The notes beneath the pieces were generated by a model that saw only the letters and a list, made by a program, of their open reading frames with translations, was not told where the DNA came from and made no database searches. A program made the translations under genes and the position numbers. A stretch of 64,000 nucleotides of DNA from positions 186,001 through 250,000 of the forward strand of contig JAQFVV010000003.1 of the NCBI GenBank assembly GCA_028023455.1, read 5' to 3'. Of the stretch, positions 12,298 to 26,044 are shown piece after piece (the stretch's first letter is position 1; the number at the start of each line of letters is the position of its first letter). Origin of the DNA: Epiperipatus broadwayi. Taxonomy: Eukaryota; Onychophora; Udeonychophora; Euonychophora; Peripatidae.

Positions 12298-12465
12298 GAG
12301 GGATTTGAGCTTAGGATTTTTAGTCTATATTCATCCTTCATTTCATCTCAAATAATTGACATAACATGACCCCACATAAGTGAAAAGGATAAATAATCCC
12401 CAATATATGTATTTTATGCAGAACCGCCACTCTTCAGTTGATCCAGATCATAGCCCCCCCCCCAT
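12298..12465 (-). repeat. Fold-back family, inverted arm (copy 1, left)
   Basis: The order of landmarks (GATTTGAGCTTAGGATTTTT, then CCCCAATATATGTATTTTAT, then CACTCTTCAGTTGATCCAGA) matches the left arms at 15125-15425, 26045-26325 and 63515-63775. Its inverted partner is at 12900-13195. About 430 bp lie between them, including a separate short inverted repeat. Confidence 0.7.
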
Positions 12466-12481
12466 ATATATATATATTAAA

Positions 12482-12605
12482 AATAATTCAATTAAAAATT
12501 ATTTAATAAGACAACTTTTTAAATAATATTATGTTTAATAAACCTCACCAACCCGGATTGCGAAATAAAAAGTTGTCTTTTTAAATAATTTTTAATTGAA
12601 TTACT
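12482..12605. repeat. Short terminal-inverted-repeat element (39-bp arms)
   Basis: Arm 12482-12520 (AATAATTCAATTAAAAATTA and onward, ending GACAACTTTTT) is the reverse complement of 12567-12605 with about two mismatches. The 46-bp centre contains a rare G+C-rich core (CCTCACCAACCCGGATTGCG). It looks like a tiny MITE-like or fold-back element lodged inside the larger fold-back copy 1. Confidence 0.75.
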
Positions 12606-12899
12606 TTTATTATATTACGTTGCAAAGACAACATTATGAACAAGTTTTAATTAAAAATTTGATCATTTTTTGATATATATATAATAGTCCATTTTGTATT
12701 CATTTATATTAATAGGAGAGAAATGGGCTGGACTTATACCATGATATAGCCTATTTTTAAGGCAATATGTTATTAATCTATTCATTCAGTGTACTGAATG
12801 TTTACTATAGTAAATAAAGGGATTTGAACTACTAAGAAATGTTATATATAGGTAGTCTGATAATATGAGGAATGAGACTGACATAATTCTACCAAGGGC

Positions 12900-13195
12900 T
12901 TTGAGTGTTACAGCACTAGTTTTTGAATGAAATGGATGGTTGAATTGTTGGAAGGGTGGAAAGATTGAAGCCTGTTCATTTAAGTTTAAGGAATTGCTAT
13001 CTTAATATAAGTCAAGCACTGATTGTTTATATGTGTAGAAAATTATGATCTGTCCCAACTGATGAGTGCTGGTTCTGTATAAAATAAATATATTGGGAAT
13101 ATGTGTGTGAGCATGTGTATCATTTGTTAGAGATGGAATGGAGGAGGAATATAGACTGAAAATCCTATGTTCAAATCCTTTTACTTCAAATCAAT
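12900..13195 (+). repeat. Fold-back family, direct arm (copy 1, right)
   Basis: Carries the right-arm landmarks ATGGATGGTTGAATTGTTGG, GAATTGCTATCTTAATATAA and CAACTGATGAGTGCTGGTTC in the same order as at 15500-15780 and 26335-26590. It ends with ATCCTATGTTCAAATCCTTT, the complement of the left-arm start. Confidence 0.75.
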
Positions 13196-15124
13196 TTAAA
13201 TATATACAATACCTATATCTACAAATATGTAAATGAATATTTAATGTAGTTAAAATTATATATATAGAAGTTGAAATTGATTCATTTTTAATTAAAAATT
13301 ATTGTGAATTTGAACAATTATTCAATTAATTATAATAATAATAAAAAAGAAAAGGCATCAAAATTATTCTTGTATTTGTTATTTTAAAAAGATCATTAAT
13401 TAATAAAAAAATAAATTTAAATAATATTAAAGGAACTAAGTTTGAATATAATTTATTAGTAAATATTGCTTAAAAACTATAATTATTTTAAAAAAGTAAA
13501 CAAAGTTAAATGTAATTTATCAATAAATATAGCATAAAAAAAATAAGGAAAGAAAGAGAATTAAATTCATTATTTACATTTACTTGATTATGAAGAAATA
13601 TTTAACTTTACCATAAATGAGTATGTTAGAGAAGTTACCAAAATTGATGTTTTAGAATAATGGTATTGAACTTCTATATTACGATGGCACAAAAAGAGAG
13701 GTCAAAGAAAGATTAGTATGATAAAATACATGGGTTTTTTCCTGCTATTAATGCCTATACACATTAAGTTATAAAATATATGAATTTATTTACAAACTGG
13801 GATTTTCACAAAAGCCAACACCCATAATCTAATATAGAGTATTAAGATAAAAATAAACATCAGGAAATTTATTGTAAAGTCAGCAATTATACTATGATTT
13901 CTTTTTATATATGGGTTTAGAGCAATTCTTATCACTCTAAAATCTAGGGTAATATTGAGTAATTTAGTATCTATTGATAGTTCAAACATAAGTAAACTGA
14001 TGACTCTGAATTAGAGTAAAAGAAAGATGAACACTCTTCTGGAACTAAAATTAACTAAAATAACTTGAACTCTCAAGTTTAAAAAATAAATTAAATAGAT
14101 AACTCTTATTCAACTTTTATCCCATCATTTTTATTGAATGAATAATAATAATAAAAGAATAAGTTGTTTAATTGCATATAAAGAATTACACAACAGAAGA
14201 GATGTTCACAATAAAATGTAAGCAATAAATTTTAACAAATATTCTTTCTGATATTCAAATATATTTTTTCTGCTTTTGAATTCATCTTTAATATTAAATA
14301 TTAAATCATTTATTCCACTTATATTTAATTATATATTTCACTTCTTTATATATGAACATCATTTCATTACTAACTTCCAATTAAAATATTATTATTATTG
14401 TTTCATAAAAGTGTTTAAAATTAGCAGTCACATTTTTTAAAACTTAATAAATTAGCTCAAAGAATTTTTCAACTTGAATGTCAAATAAATACAAAGAAGT
14501 CTATAACTATATTTTTTCCCTGTGAGACTGCTAAATGGTTTAATAATAGAGAACATTTATAAATTATATTACAGACACTTATCTTAAACATTTCTTTCTT
14601 TAAATATTTATTCTCAGAGCTATTTTATAAACATTTACACATATAAAATTTCTTGTAGATTTCAAAATACTTCAAAACCAAAACATCTGTAAAAGTTTTT
14701 GAAAGAGAAACATTGGACAAATCATTATTCACAAGTCTTGTTTGAGAATTTTAGTGATTTTTTTTCATTCATATTTTATACTTGAGTTAATAATAGCTTT
14801 TACTGATTTACTGACTAGTATAAGATGGCTAGCTAATTTTTATATGAGTAAGCCATAAAGGAAGTTAGAAAAATATTATTCAGCTATCATTTAAATTCTA
14901 GACAATGTACATAATATGGAAATGTGCAAAGTCTTAAATTCAAACTGTATATATGTATGTAAAGGTATATATATATATATATATACACATACACATTATA
15001 ACATATGAGATGCCTAATTTGATGAACAATGTGTGAACTTATTCTGGAGTTATTTTGTATTCTATAATGCAGTATTTAAGATTATTTTATCTATGTTTTT
15101 ATTTACATATATTTTATAGATATT
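13196..15124. other. AT-rich noncoding DNA with a short (TA)n tract
   Basis: No gene supported. A TA run is at about 14968-14986, just upstream of fold-back copy 2. Confidence 0.5.
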
Positions 15125-15785
15125 AGACTGTAATTCGATTTGAACTCAGACTTTCAAGTCCATATAGCTATCCACTCCATCTTATACAATTGATACACAT
15201 GATCATGCACATATGAAAAAATAAATGATTTCTAATACACATATTTCCTGTTGAACCAGCACTCATCAGTTAGTCCAGATCATCATCTCCCACACACATA
15301 TAAAATCAATGCTCAGTTTGATATTAAGATAGCAAATCTTCAAACTTTAATGGAAATTTTTTTATCATCTTAACTCTCCAACTCTTCAATCATCCATATC
15401 ATTAAAAATCTGATGATGGGATGCTCAAAACCCTTGTTGATGGCAATCTTATTGTCATATCCATGTTGACGTTAAGTTGATCATTCCATCATCAGATTTT
15501 CTATATTATGGATGGCTGAAGAGCTGGAGGGTGGAGAAGATAGAAGCTTGTCCATTAAAGTTTGAAGATTTGCTATATTATATAAAACTGAGCACTGATT
15601 ATATATATATGGAAGATGATGATATGGACCAACTAATGAATGCTGGTTCAATACAAAATACATACATTGGAGATTATTTATTTTTTTCACAAGTATGTGG
15701 TCATATGTATCAGTTGTATAATATAGAGTGGATAGATAGAGGAATCTTGAAATTATGAATTCAAATTTCTTGTAATTACATTATG
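15125..15785. mobile_element. Fold-back element, copy 2 (about 300-bp arms)
   Basis: Left arm about 15125-15425 and right arm about 15478-15785 are reverse complements with scattered mismatches, around a loop of about 52 bp (15426-15477, containing CTTGTTGATGGCAATCTTAT). Shared landmarks are CAGCACTCATCAGTTAGTCC in the left arm and ACTAATGAATGCTGGTTCAA in the right. Open frames of up to 93 codons cross the arms on both strands, but the related copies at 12.9 and 26.4 kb break them with stops, so I treat the element as noncoding. No transposase is present, so it would depend on proteins from elsewhere, if it is a mobile element at all. Confidence 0.8.
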
Positions 15786-16699
15786 TTCAGTATAAAGAAT
15801 ATAGTTGTATTTAAATATTAATTATTAGACTGGAAAAAAATATTTTAAGTGAAAATTTGTAAGCAGTCGAGTATCTTAAAGTTAACTCTGAATTAAGCAA
15901 TAAGGTATTGCGACTAATAAATAACTTATTCACGATTTGTTCTAAATTAAACATTCAAATAATAATATAATTTAAAATTTCTTTGTATTATTACTTCCAA
16001 TTACTGTATTAAAAATTAGCGTTATAATTTCAAAAACAAATATTTTTTTATTTTTTGTTGATATTCAAATTTGACACTTGATATAAGAAGTGTTTTGTTA
16101 AATTCCTTCTGAAGTTCATTTTATAACAAACAATACAGTTATTAGATGTTCTTTTTGCTTCGTTTTAGTCACCAAGTCTCGTCCATAGACATGATATTTA
16201 GAAGCAATGAAAAGCTCCTCTTAAATAAATCAAGAATTTGTAATGAAGCAATTAATTCAAATGAGAGAACAGTATTAAACTGACAATAAATACCAATGAA
16301 TGTTCTTATTTTAAATCATTTCATGAACAACTTTATTCATTTATAAATACCCAGTGAATGATAAATATTCCAATCAATTTTTAAAACCACCCACTATGTT
16401 TTTTTTTAAAAATAAAAACAATATCAGTAAGAATCGTTGAAAAAAAAAATACCCAGAATTCTCAGTATTAAAAAAAAAGTACGTTTTAGACATTCATTGA
16501 ATGAATAACCGATTCAACAAAAATATTTATAAATATTACACAGTTCTGCATTCAATGATGTATTCTTACAGCATTTTTTTTTATTTATACATTTATGATA
16601 GAAATATCTTATGAAAAATGGTTAAATGGTTTTAAACTACTTGTTGGAAGTATATCACTAATTTTTATTAGTCATTCATTAGATAGAAATTATTCACTT
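15786..16699. other. AT-rich noncoding DNA
   Basis: No gene, RNA or clear repeat supported. Confidence 0.5.
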
Positions 16700-16714
16700 A
16701 ATATTTCTGTACTG

Positions 16715-16806
16715 CCATTTTCACGTCACCACTACATTACTCTCACAGAAGGTAAGGACTGGTTTCTCTCCACGTTTACCACTTTGCGGGGCGGAGGGGA
16801 GTTATA
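16715..16806 (+). promoter_or_regulatory. G+C-rich patch with GC box and splice-donor-like site
   Basis: In AT-rich surroundings this patch contains ACAGAAGGTAAGGACTGG, in which AG|GTAAG is a consensus-quality 5' splice site at about 16752. It is followed by TTGCGGGGCGGAGGGGAG, which carries an Sp1-type GC box (GGGGCGG) near 16789. The flanking open frame (16595-16807, 70 codons) has no recognised domain. It could be the edge of a small untranslated exon with a promoter, or a chance or transposon-derived patch. No partner exon was found. Confidence 0.25.
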
Positions 16807-16807
16807 A

Positions 16808-19800
16808 TAATAAACATATGACCAAAAACATATAAAAAGATGTATGATCCCCAAGATGAGCGGTTTAGTGAAAATTAGACTACCGACATATTATTCATTA
16901 AGTTTCAAAACAGAATTTTTAAAAAAGCAAGACGTAATTATTTTTAAATTATGACTATAAAAGAAAATATGTAGTGCCACACCATTAATCTTGAAGAAAT
17001 AATGAAAATATTTTTAAAATTACAAGTTTAAGAAAGGAATTTATATCCTTAGGATAACAAGATATCTTAGATTGCATGACAGAGAACTAAATTTTGCTGC
17101 AGTGTTCTACTTTACTGTATAACCTAAAAATATCGTGGATTCTACAAATAATACCATGATTTTGTAAATAATTGCTGTATATTTTTATAATGTTCATTCA
17201 TTTAGAAATGGAGACAATTTTTGTGGAATCAGAACAGAAATATATTTAATAATAAGTTAATCATGAGTTCTAAAAATATTCTTTTTTTTGAACCTCATAA
17301 ACACATGTATTACCACACAATGTAAATATATCACAAGCATTATGAGCTGATGAACAGTTTCAATTATGAAAGAAGATTGTTAATAATTTGAAATAATGTT
17401 TTTTGTTAGTTGTCAAAAAGTCATGTTCTAGAATGATGGTGAAAAATCTGGTCAATCTAAATACACACTATATAATTAGTTATATGGCAGTTTTACACAA
17501 TCCAATCAGAAACAGAATGCAAAAGATTTTATTTTATTATGCATTTCAGAATACTAGATAACAATATAAAAACACACACAAATAAACATTCATGTTAATA
17601 TGGATAAGAATACGAAAACAAGAACAAATTAAAATAAAGATTCTACTCCTTAGACATAAAAAATATTATATAAACCTATCACATATAGAAGTTTCAAATG
17701 TGATAACACAGCAATTGCAAAAATGTCTTTTTCCAAATTGAAATTGTTTTGTTATTCTATGAATGTTTTATCAAAATCAATACTTTTTTTTTTTTTACAA
17801 ATTATTAAAACAACATATTTTTGATTAAATTGGATTACAAATATATCTATTAATCAATGTATATATATTTTTTTAAAATATTTTATTTTACATTGATATC
17901 TGAAAATATATCAAATATGATATGGCTGTATTTGTTTCAACTCATTTAACAAAGACATTTTTAATATTATTAGCAATCACTATTAGCCAAATGATTTCTA
18001 ATTTTTCAATATAATATAATCTTGATTTTCTCTACAAAGTCTTCCAATCCATCTTGCATTTGTGGATAAGTTCAATTTTTATAATACCATTAGAAATAAG
18101 CAGTTGAGAACAAATAAAAAAAATTAGCTGTTAGAAGAGATATATGTAAAAATATCATGCAGCCTTATGCTAAACAAAAACAAAGCACTTTGATTAAATA
18201 ATTAAGGCATAGTCTTATCTAACAAAAATCGTTTATTTGAAGCACTTAATCTTTATGTAATCAATATAAGCCAATAACTATTACATTTGTAGTCCACCAT
18301 TTAAGATGGAACTTAAGAAAAGCTAAAATGCCTCAAAGTACTCTATATTCTTAAAGCAGAAGGCTCTTTGTGAGTGATTTATCAAGCTCATAATAATGAA
18401 TGCAAAATGTCTATTCTTTTGAAAATTCTGAAAGTAATTCATTGTAAAATACAACACAAAAATTAAAATTACTAAAGATCTCAACAATAAATCTGACCAA
18501 TAATGATGAAATTAGTACATTCTTTCACTTTTGAACTCCAAATGCCATTTACCTTCTGTGATTGAGAACACCATATTTTTCAAACTGCTTATTTCTGACA
18601 TTTGTTTATTCTATAAATAAATGATCTTATTTTTACTAGGTTAAAAATTATTAATTTTTAAACTTTTAATATGGATTTAAACTTTATTAATCATTACACC
18701 ATTTTAATTATTAATTTTCAGATGGATACTGCATATATCGTTATATCCAGCCTAGACTCTTATATAAAATAGTTATTGTTGTTCAGGAATCTTGATTTCT
18801 GACTGTCAGAATGGTTGTAATCTAACACAAAACATTTTATATTTTAGTTTTAGTGTTGTTCTCAATGATAATTATAATCAGGAGAAAAAAAACAATTATG
18901 TTGATAATAGCAATGAAGCAAGTTTTTTTATACTTTAATCTTGTTTATTGTTTACAAATATATTTATGAATAATTTTTTTCTATGTTTACTTTATATAAG
19001 TGTATTATATTTTTTCTATTTACTTTTTATAATTACATTATGCATTTTCAAGTGCTGCAAACTTAGAGAAAGGATAATAATAACATTAAAATATTAACCA
19101 TTGTTTTTTTTTAGTTTCAAAAGCTATGATTCTGTCAGTGTTTTGCCAAAAAACTAGCTCAGATTAATTAGTTTATATTTATTAATTTGTTAGTCGTGTG
19201 TTTAAGAATTACAGATTTTGTTGAAAAGGTTTAATAAGTTGAGATCTAAAAGATATTTTAATAAAAATATATTAAAGTGAATTATAAACAATAAAATAAC
19301 TATATTTAAAGACAATGATTAAATCATTAAGTTATGCTAATTATTTGAACAATTTTATATCTCAAGAAATTTGTTCTATTGCTACATTTTACTTTAAGAA
19401 CATAATTACTTGTCATATGGGAACAAAAGCATTTTAATCAAATCAGTTATTTTTTAATCAGTGATTATTTTAAATAATAAACATTCACTAAATATACAAA
19501 TTATCTTAAATCGTTTGTTAAATAGATTAGAAATTTTTTTTGTTTAAACATCAGATAAAAACTATGTTTTTATTACTACTTAATAACAATGATTTAGAAT
19601 TTTTTTGTCTTTATTGTAATGGCTGTTATTTGAAATAGGTGCTAAAGTTTTAAAATATAATCTTTTGAAATTAAATTTATCTCATTCACATCAATGCATA
19701 ATGGTAGTGTATGACTAATGGGAGATATTGGTAAAAATGTATATCAGAAAACATTCTTATATTTTTTTAGTATCTTAAGCCATGAGTTTGATTAAAATGT

Positions 19801-20207
19801 AGTGATGGAAAGTTGTGTGTAAGATTGTAAATAAAATGGATTTCATAATTATGTAAATGTATACAGATTATTTCTGAATTGATTATTTTAATTTTAATAT
19901 ACTCTAGGAAAAAACTATACATGCTAGATTTAATATTTTGCAAGTATAATAAACAGATTATTATGTAAATTAAGCTTGTATATGTAAAAGAATGGACTCA
20001 TATTAAAACTCCCTGGTCTAAAACTAAAATTTTTGAAAAGTATGTATGTTAAGTAAGCATAAAAAAAACTTGGAGAGAGTGTGATCCATTTACTTTTAAT
20101 AATAGATAGTTATCTAAAATAAAATATTAAATGACAGAATTGTAATTGTTCCAGAAAGCATATACTCACATATATAGCAGTAACAAACATATGTGTATAA
20201 AAAGCTG
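16808..20207. other. AT-rich noncoding DNA, no supported gene
   Basis: I see only low-complexity AT sequence with homopolymer runs. Every open frame is short and lacks recognisable motifs. Confidence 0.5.
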
Positions 20208-20273
20208 CTTGTAATATTATCCTGCATGTTTAAGAAGTGAAACATGCAACTAGAGGATTAATAATACCCTGTA
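20208..20273. repeat. Imperfect hairpin of pre-miRNA-like size
   Basis: The inner stem GCATGTTT/AAACATGC (20225-20232 and 20241-20248) encloses the loop AAGAAGTG. The outer arms TAATATTATCCT and AGGATTAATAATA extend it with an internal bulge, giving a fold of about 65 nt. Size and shape are compatible with a small-RNA precursor, but also with a decayed inverted repeat. No expression evidence is available. Confidence 0.45.
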
Positions 20274-23200
20274 TTTATTTCTTACGGAATTCCAAATTAT
20301 TTATTTTTTATTTATTTTTATTTATTATGATTAAATAAAATGTTTTATTACTAAATTTTTTAAATTTATTTAAAGTTATGAATGCTTTTTCAACTGATAT
20401 CTAATTAATATCATTAAGACATAACAAGTGTTAAAATATTTTTTAGAGATATGAGATTAGCATTATATATTAATCTTACAATTATTACTATTACTATTAT
20501 TAAATTATTAGTAATATATAAATCAGCAACTCAATCTGAACTCTCAAAAGACTGTAATGGCATCATGAAGAATTCAAATATATAAAATATCCATAATTTA
20601 CATATTTTCATAATATGCAATAATTTATGGAACTATTGGCCAATAATCTGCTTAATTTCATTTATTTATTGCATTAGAAAGTGTCCAAATAGACAATGAC
20701 TATCCACTTTTTTTTAATAACAAATTTTTTATGGAATAGTATTGATCCTCCTCAAATTAGCATAGACAGTCAGTCTTTCATTTCTTTTTAAATAAAAATA
20801 TTAATTCTGTTAACAGTAAAAAAATTAGAAGCATTTTCCAATATCAGCACATCTAAAATGGTCCATGCTTTTTTAACTGATTGTTTTAGTTCTCAAGTTT
20901 AAGCTGCAAAAGTGGCAATTGGAAAATCCACATAATTCACCAAATTTTAATTTGGTAGCTTTTGAAGTATTTGCCATATTAATATTGCTATTTTTCCTTT
21001 GTTCATTGTTATGCATGAATGTTTATTGTCTTCCTAAAAGTAGGTTGAGATATTTAATTATTAAGATGCCATAATCAAGCAAAAACAGTTAATCATCATT
21101 AGTGATCATTTAATAGTTCTTATCATTTTCTCAACACATTTTCCTAATTGTAATGTAATAATATACATTTTGCTAAAATTGATGTTTGAGAACAATATGA
21201 TATGAATAATAAAGCTACAATGCTGATTTTGAACCATACTTCCATCTGTAATGTTTTTCAGCTTTCATTTTTTGCCTTTTATTATTATTTTGAAGATCTA
21301 ATAATCATAACAAAGATTATACACATTGGGAAATATCAGTATATAGATGATAAATGGAAATAAATTAGTTGTAAAAATAGTAACATATTTTTTTACACAG
21401 ATTTCTATGTAGTAATGCAATCTAACTTGAACATAATCTAACTAACACATACATATGTTTAATGATTTGTTTCAATAAGTTAAAATGACAGGATTTGATA
21501 ATGGTCATAGTGAAAAGCAGCACGTGATAAGGCATGTTTGGTAGGCATTTAAACTTTTTGCAAAGAAGAAAATATCCTTGTTTACATTTGTGAAAGATTT
21601 GTCACATCAAGATATTCTAAATAAAATGCATAATCATGCTTTATTACAATAATGGAGTGGAAGACTTAAAAGCTAACAGTTTTTAGATTGACTCATTTTA
21701 ATAAAGGGGGAAAAGCTCAGTTTAATCAATTGAAAAAAAAAATTAATGTTCAGTCTCATATTTGAATTCTCAGTCTAATATTTCAATAAACTTGACCACT
21801 AAAGTAATATTAAAGCCTTCATAAATTAATGCACATTTACAGCTCTCGTTTAAACATGTGAGTTCTATATCACATTTTTATGCTTTGTGATGTAATTTAC
21901 TAAACATATCAGGTTTACTTGTGAAAAAATACTGTGTCACCATGAATAGTGTTTGATATCTTATAGCACCAGAAACCAAGCAAATAACAGAAAAACTGAA
22001 CAAGAAACTTATTTAAAACAATTTTATTTTACAATCCAGATTAGCTCAGGCTCTGGTTTTTTGCATAAGCAGATACTCATTTGCTGATCAGCAAGCAGAT
22101 GGAAAGCTATGCTAGTTAGAGATCGTTATATAGAAAAAAAGTTTACTTATTAATTTAAAAACATTTTACATTTTGATGCACAATAAACAATTAAGTTCTA
22201 AAATTATAAACAGTACAGCTACTTTATCTTATATTAGATTTAAAATGTGTACATGTGCATACATGTTTATATATTTATAGAAAATTACAATTATGATTAA
22301 AGCATGCAGTTTCATTATTTAAGTGTAATATATGAAACTACTTTTTATTTTATTTTTACTGCAAAGTTAATTTTAAATCACCAATTATGCAAACATTAAG
22401 GATTCTTAACTAATTACCAAATGAAGAAAGTAAAACAGATATAATATAATAGAGTTCAGTCTAATACTTTAGTGGTTATTTGACCAGCCATAAAGTAAAA
22501 TATTTAAAATTTAATTTTATAATAGATAGGCAATAATTCAACAAAATATCTATCAGTAGTGTCTATATTTTATTGTTGAGACTAGTAATGAATATGATGT
22601 TTGGTTTCTTTCAAATACTTTTGATTTTTGTTTTCTCATATTGCTGGACAAAAGTGTCCTTTATAATTTTTTATTTTTAATTTAAGATGTTACATTTTTC
22701 GCTGGGTTATTTCTTATCTATTTAAACATTCCCAAACTAACAAAATAAGATTTATTTTTTAATTTTTCCTTGAAAATAAAAAATTCAAATCTTTTAGTTT
22801 TTGAGACGGGAATTCTGATATGTATTTGATAGAAATATATTTCAATTTTTTTGATTTTTATCTATATATCTCTCATCACAATTACATATAAGCATAAAAA
22901 TTTCAATTATCTTCTCTCACTATGCATGCTATTCGAGAACAGATGATCTAGAAGTATTAAATTCTTGAATTATCATGTTCATGCTGACAGCTTGATACAA
23001 TTATGACAGTATTTTTATATAAGGTAGGACTAGTTTTTATCTCCTTTCAACACCTTGTGAAAGAGTCAGCAATGATTGCACTATCGATGTATATTACTTT
23101 AAATAAGGGATTTTTTTAAATTAGAAAAATATATATCTTATTCATTTTTAAGAGTTGTATTTTTTAATAAAATGAGTTCAGAAATAATCTTTTAATTGTA

Positions 23201-25663
23201 GCCTTGGTTTCACTGCAAAGCCTCATTTACAAAGTCAATTTCGGGATATTAAGACTATGATCTATTTAGTTATTATCATCTATTATAAAAAGAAATAAAA
23301 TATATTCTAAGAATTTTTTTAGATTTATGGCAAATCTTTTAAAAATAAAACATTTGAGAAAACACTATAAATTAAGATATTATAAAAAAAACGTATTAAA
23401 TATAACAATGTAAAGAGTTCATTAGCATGTTTGATATAATTCCACAATACTATTAATGATGGTTTAAGGTTCATCACTTGGCCATAATACTCTGTTTAGT
23501 TATACATCTTTGCTCTAAAAAAAAAAACAACTTACTACCATCAGAAGCAGGAAGTCACTCCAAAATTAATATGACCATTTTCTTATAAAGAAAGAAAAAT
23601 AAGATAGAAAAGCAATAATAATAATTCATTGGAACTAAGTATATAATGAATGTATAAACCAATTTATGAAATATAAACATATGATCATATTTAGATGATA
23701 TTGGTCAATTATGTTATTTATTTGACATTTTATGATACTGTCTTTTAATTTCTGAAATAAACTTTTATTTTGAAAAATTTCATCATCTTCTCTAATTGTA
23801 TTTTTCCATTGTATTCTATTCTAAATGATATCATTCGAGCAATGAATAATGCATTTTCTTAGAATGTTTTTGACATAAACTTTGTAATGTAAATAAGGGT
23901 GTCTTTTCTTTGAAAACCACAATCAATTTTATCATAACTTTTTTTTTGCAATCTTTATTATGAATTCACATATCCTCTGTAATAAAAACATTATTTTACA
24001 ATGTATCAGTGTTATAAGATAGAGTGAAGAGTAATGGATCATGTGAAAGTCTGTGCTCATATACCCTATATATTACATATATTGATACAGGTATATAATA
24101 AGCCTGTATTTTAGTTAATAATAAACATTATAAAATAACATCCAGCAAGCTGAAAAACATATAGATTGGTATTACAAACTTAGTCATTGTATTTTTAGAA
24201 TTTTGCAGAGCATTTTTAAATGAAATTTTTGTAATGTCTTTATATTACAACAATTAAAAAAGCTTTATGGGGAAATAATTAAAAATAATTCTCAAATAGG
24301 ATATAGATTATTCTTTCAGACATCAATCTAATAATTATCCAATTTTCAATCAGGAAATGAATATCTATTATTAGGCAAAGAGCAAACGTATTAAGTTAAT
24401 TTAGGCTAGTCAGATAAGAATTGATGCAATAATTGTAAAAACAAAATAATTGTAATATGATACAGCATTCACTATAATAAAGGGGGACTCATGTTCAACA
24501 GATTCTAAGTTTCTAATTGGTCTTCTATAAAAAATGTAAAGGGGAACTAAACACTAAGTACACACAGCCAAAATATTCATATTTAGTCAGTTGAACAGCT
24601 CAAATTCTCGTGAAAACTCTTTTACTCTTCAGTAGAGAATATATGTAAATAAAAAAATTACTGATGTATATAATTGTAATCTTGTGGAAAGATTAATTTC
24701 TTTTTTCAGTTGAGATTAAGTAGATACACAGTTACTAACAAATGTTAGAAGGGTAGCTGAATTGATTGAAAGTTGAATTCATGGAAAAATCATGAAAAAT
24801 CTAAAAATATATTTACATCATTTTAGATTTGATGTATTGATGTTTTTTTAGACTAGCACATTAAATAATACACTACAAGTTTGTTATAAATTTCTGTAAT
24901 ACACTACAAGTTGTTTAAAAAATAATGAAGTAATACAAAAACAAGTTAAGCATGCAACACTTTAACAGCTTCCTTTTGAGTTATAATGATTTTTGTTAAG
25001 GATAAATTGAAAGTAATGGTTATTTATTAATGATAATAATAATTTGTTTTTTAATTATCAATTACATTATTTTTCTAAGAAATCTTTTAATGTCATTAAA
25101 CCTGTTTTTATCAAGTTCCTGAATGTAGCAAAATTAATGCAATGTAATAGGTTATCACTTTGTGCAATTTAGCATAATGATAAAATATCTGGTTTAAGAA
25201 CTAAAGATGGGGAGTTGACCCTTAGTTGAGTAAATTAAATAAAATATTCCAGTTTGGTTAACTGATGGAACTCAACACACAAACTGAGTACTTTTCAAAA
25301 GATTATTTGTCAAAAACTCTACTATCATATATATATTTAGTTATTATTTATGGTAACATTAACTCTATATATTAAATATATATATATACATAATTTTTTA
25401 TACACTCACATACACACTCACGTATTATATGGTGATAATATTTTTGATATGCGAGATACTTTTTTATATTAACAAAGAAGCAAGTCAATCGCAATATATA
25501 GCTATCATGAAGCAAGAAAAGCACTGTTTACGTTTCCCTGATCTTAAGGACTTTTTTGTTCGACTACAGTTATATACTATCTAAAAGCAAAGCAATATAA
25601 TGGACCCCTGTAAAAAGTTTTAAAAAAAAATTTTTTTTTTAAATTTTCTGCAGTAAATATAAA
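20274..25663. other. AT-rich noncoding DNA, no supported gene
   Basis: No exon, RNA gene or long repeat was recognised. A short duplication, AATACACTACAAGTT, is at 24870-24914. Confidence 0.5.
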
Positions 25664-25837
25664 TTTTTAGATGCTTTTTTGATCGACCTACACTTATGAA
25701 TAAATAGATTCTTTCAAAATTTATTAACTATTTTAGATTAAAAACAATTTTTAGATGCACTTTTGATCAACCTATACTTATGAATAAATAGATTCTTTCA
25801 AAATTTATTAACTATTTTAGACTAAAAACAATATTTG
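25664..25837 (+). repeat. Tandem duplication, two 84-bp units
   Basis: Unit 1 starts near 25668 (TAGATGCTTTTTTGATCGAC) and unit 2 near 25752 (TAGATGCACTTTTGATCAAC). Both continue through TTATGAATAAATAGATTCTT and AAATTTATTAACTATTTTAG with very few differences, so the duplication is fairly recent. Confidence 0.9.
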
Positions 25838-25876
25838 AGAGGATTAATGAGATAATAAATGTCATAATGGACATCA

Positions 25877-25878
<2 letters not shown>

Positions 25879-25939
<61 letters not shown>
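25879..25939. repeat. (TA)n(TG)n compound microsatellite
   Basis: A TA run from about 25879 to 25918 passes directly into a TG run ending near 25939. It lies about 100 bp upstream of fold-back copy 3. Confidence 0.95.
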
Positions 25940-26044
25940 AACTGCCTCTCATTCCTATTATTTAGCTGCTCTATGTATGTTTATCTATGAGAGAGTGTCT
26001 TGCATGATTATTTAAAACTATTTTACCTATCATATAAATTATAA

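Noticed and set aside
15477-15758. 93-codon frame in the right arm of fold-back copy 2, with an opposite-strand frame of 69 codons
   Set aside because: Related arms at 12.9 and 26.4 kb contain stops in the same frame, so the open frame is not conserved.
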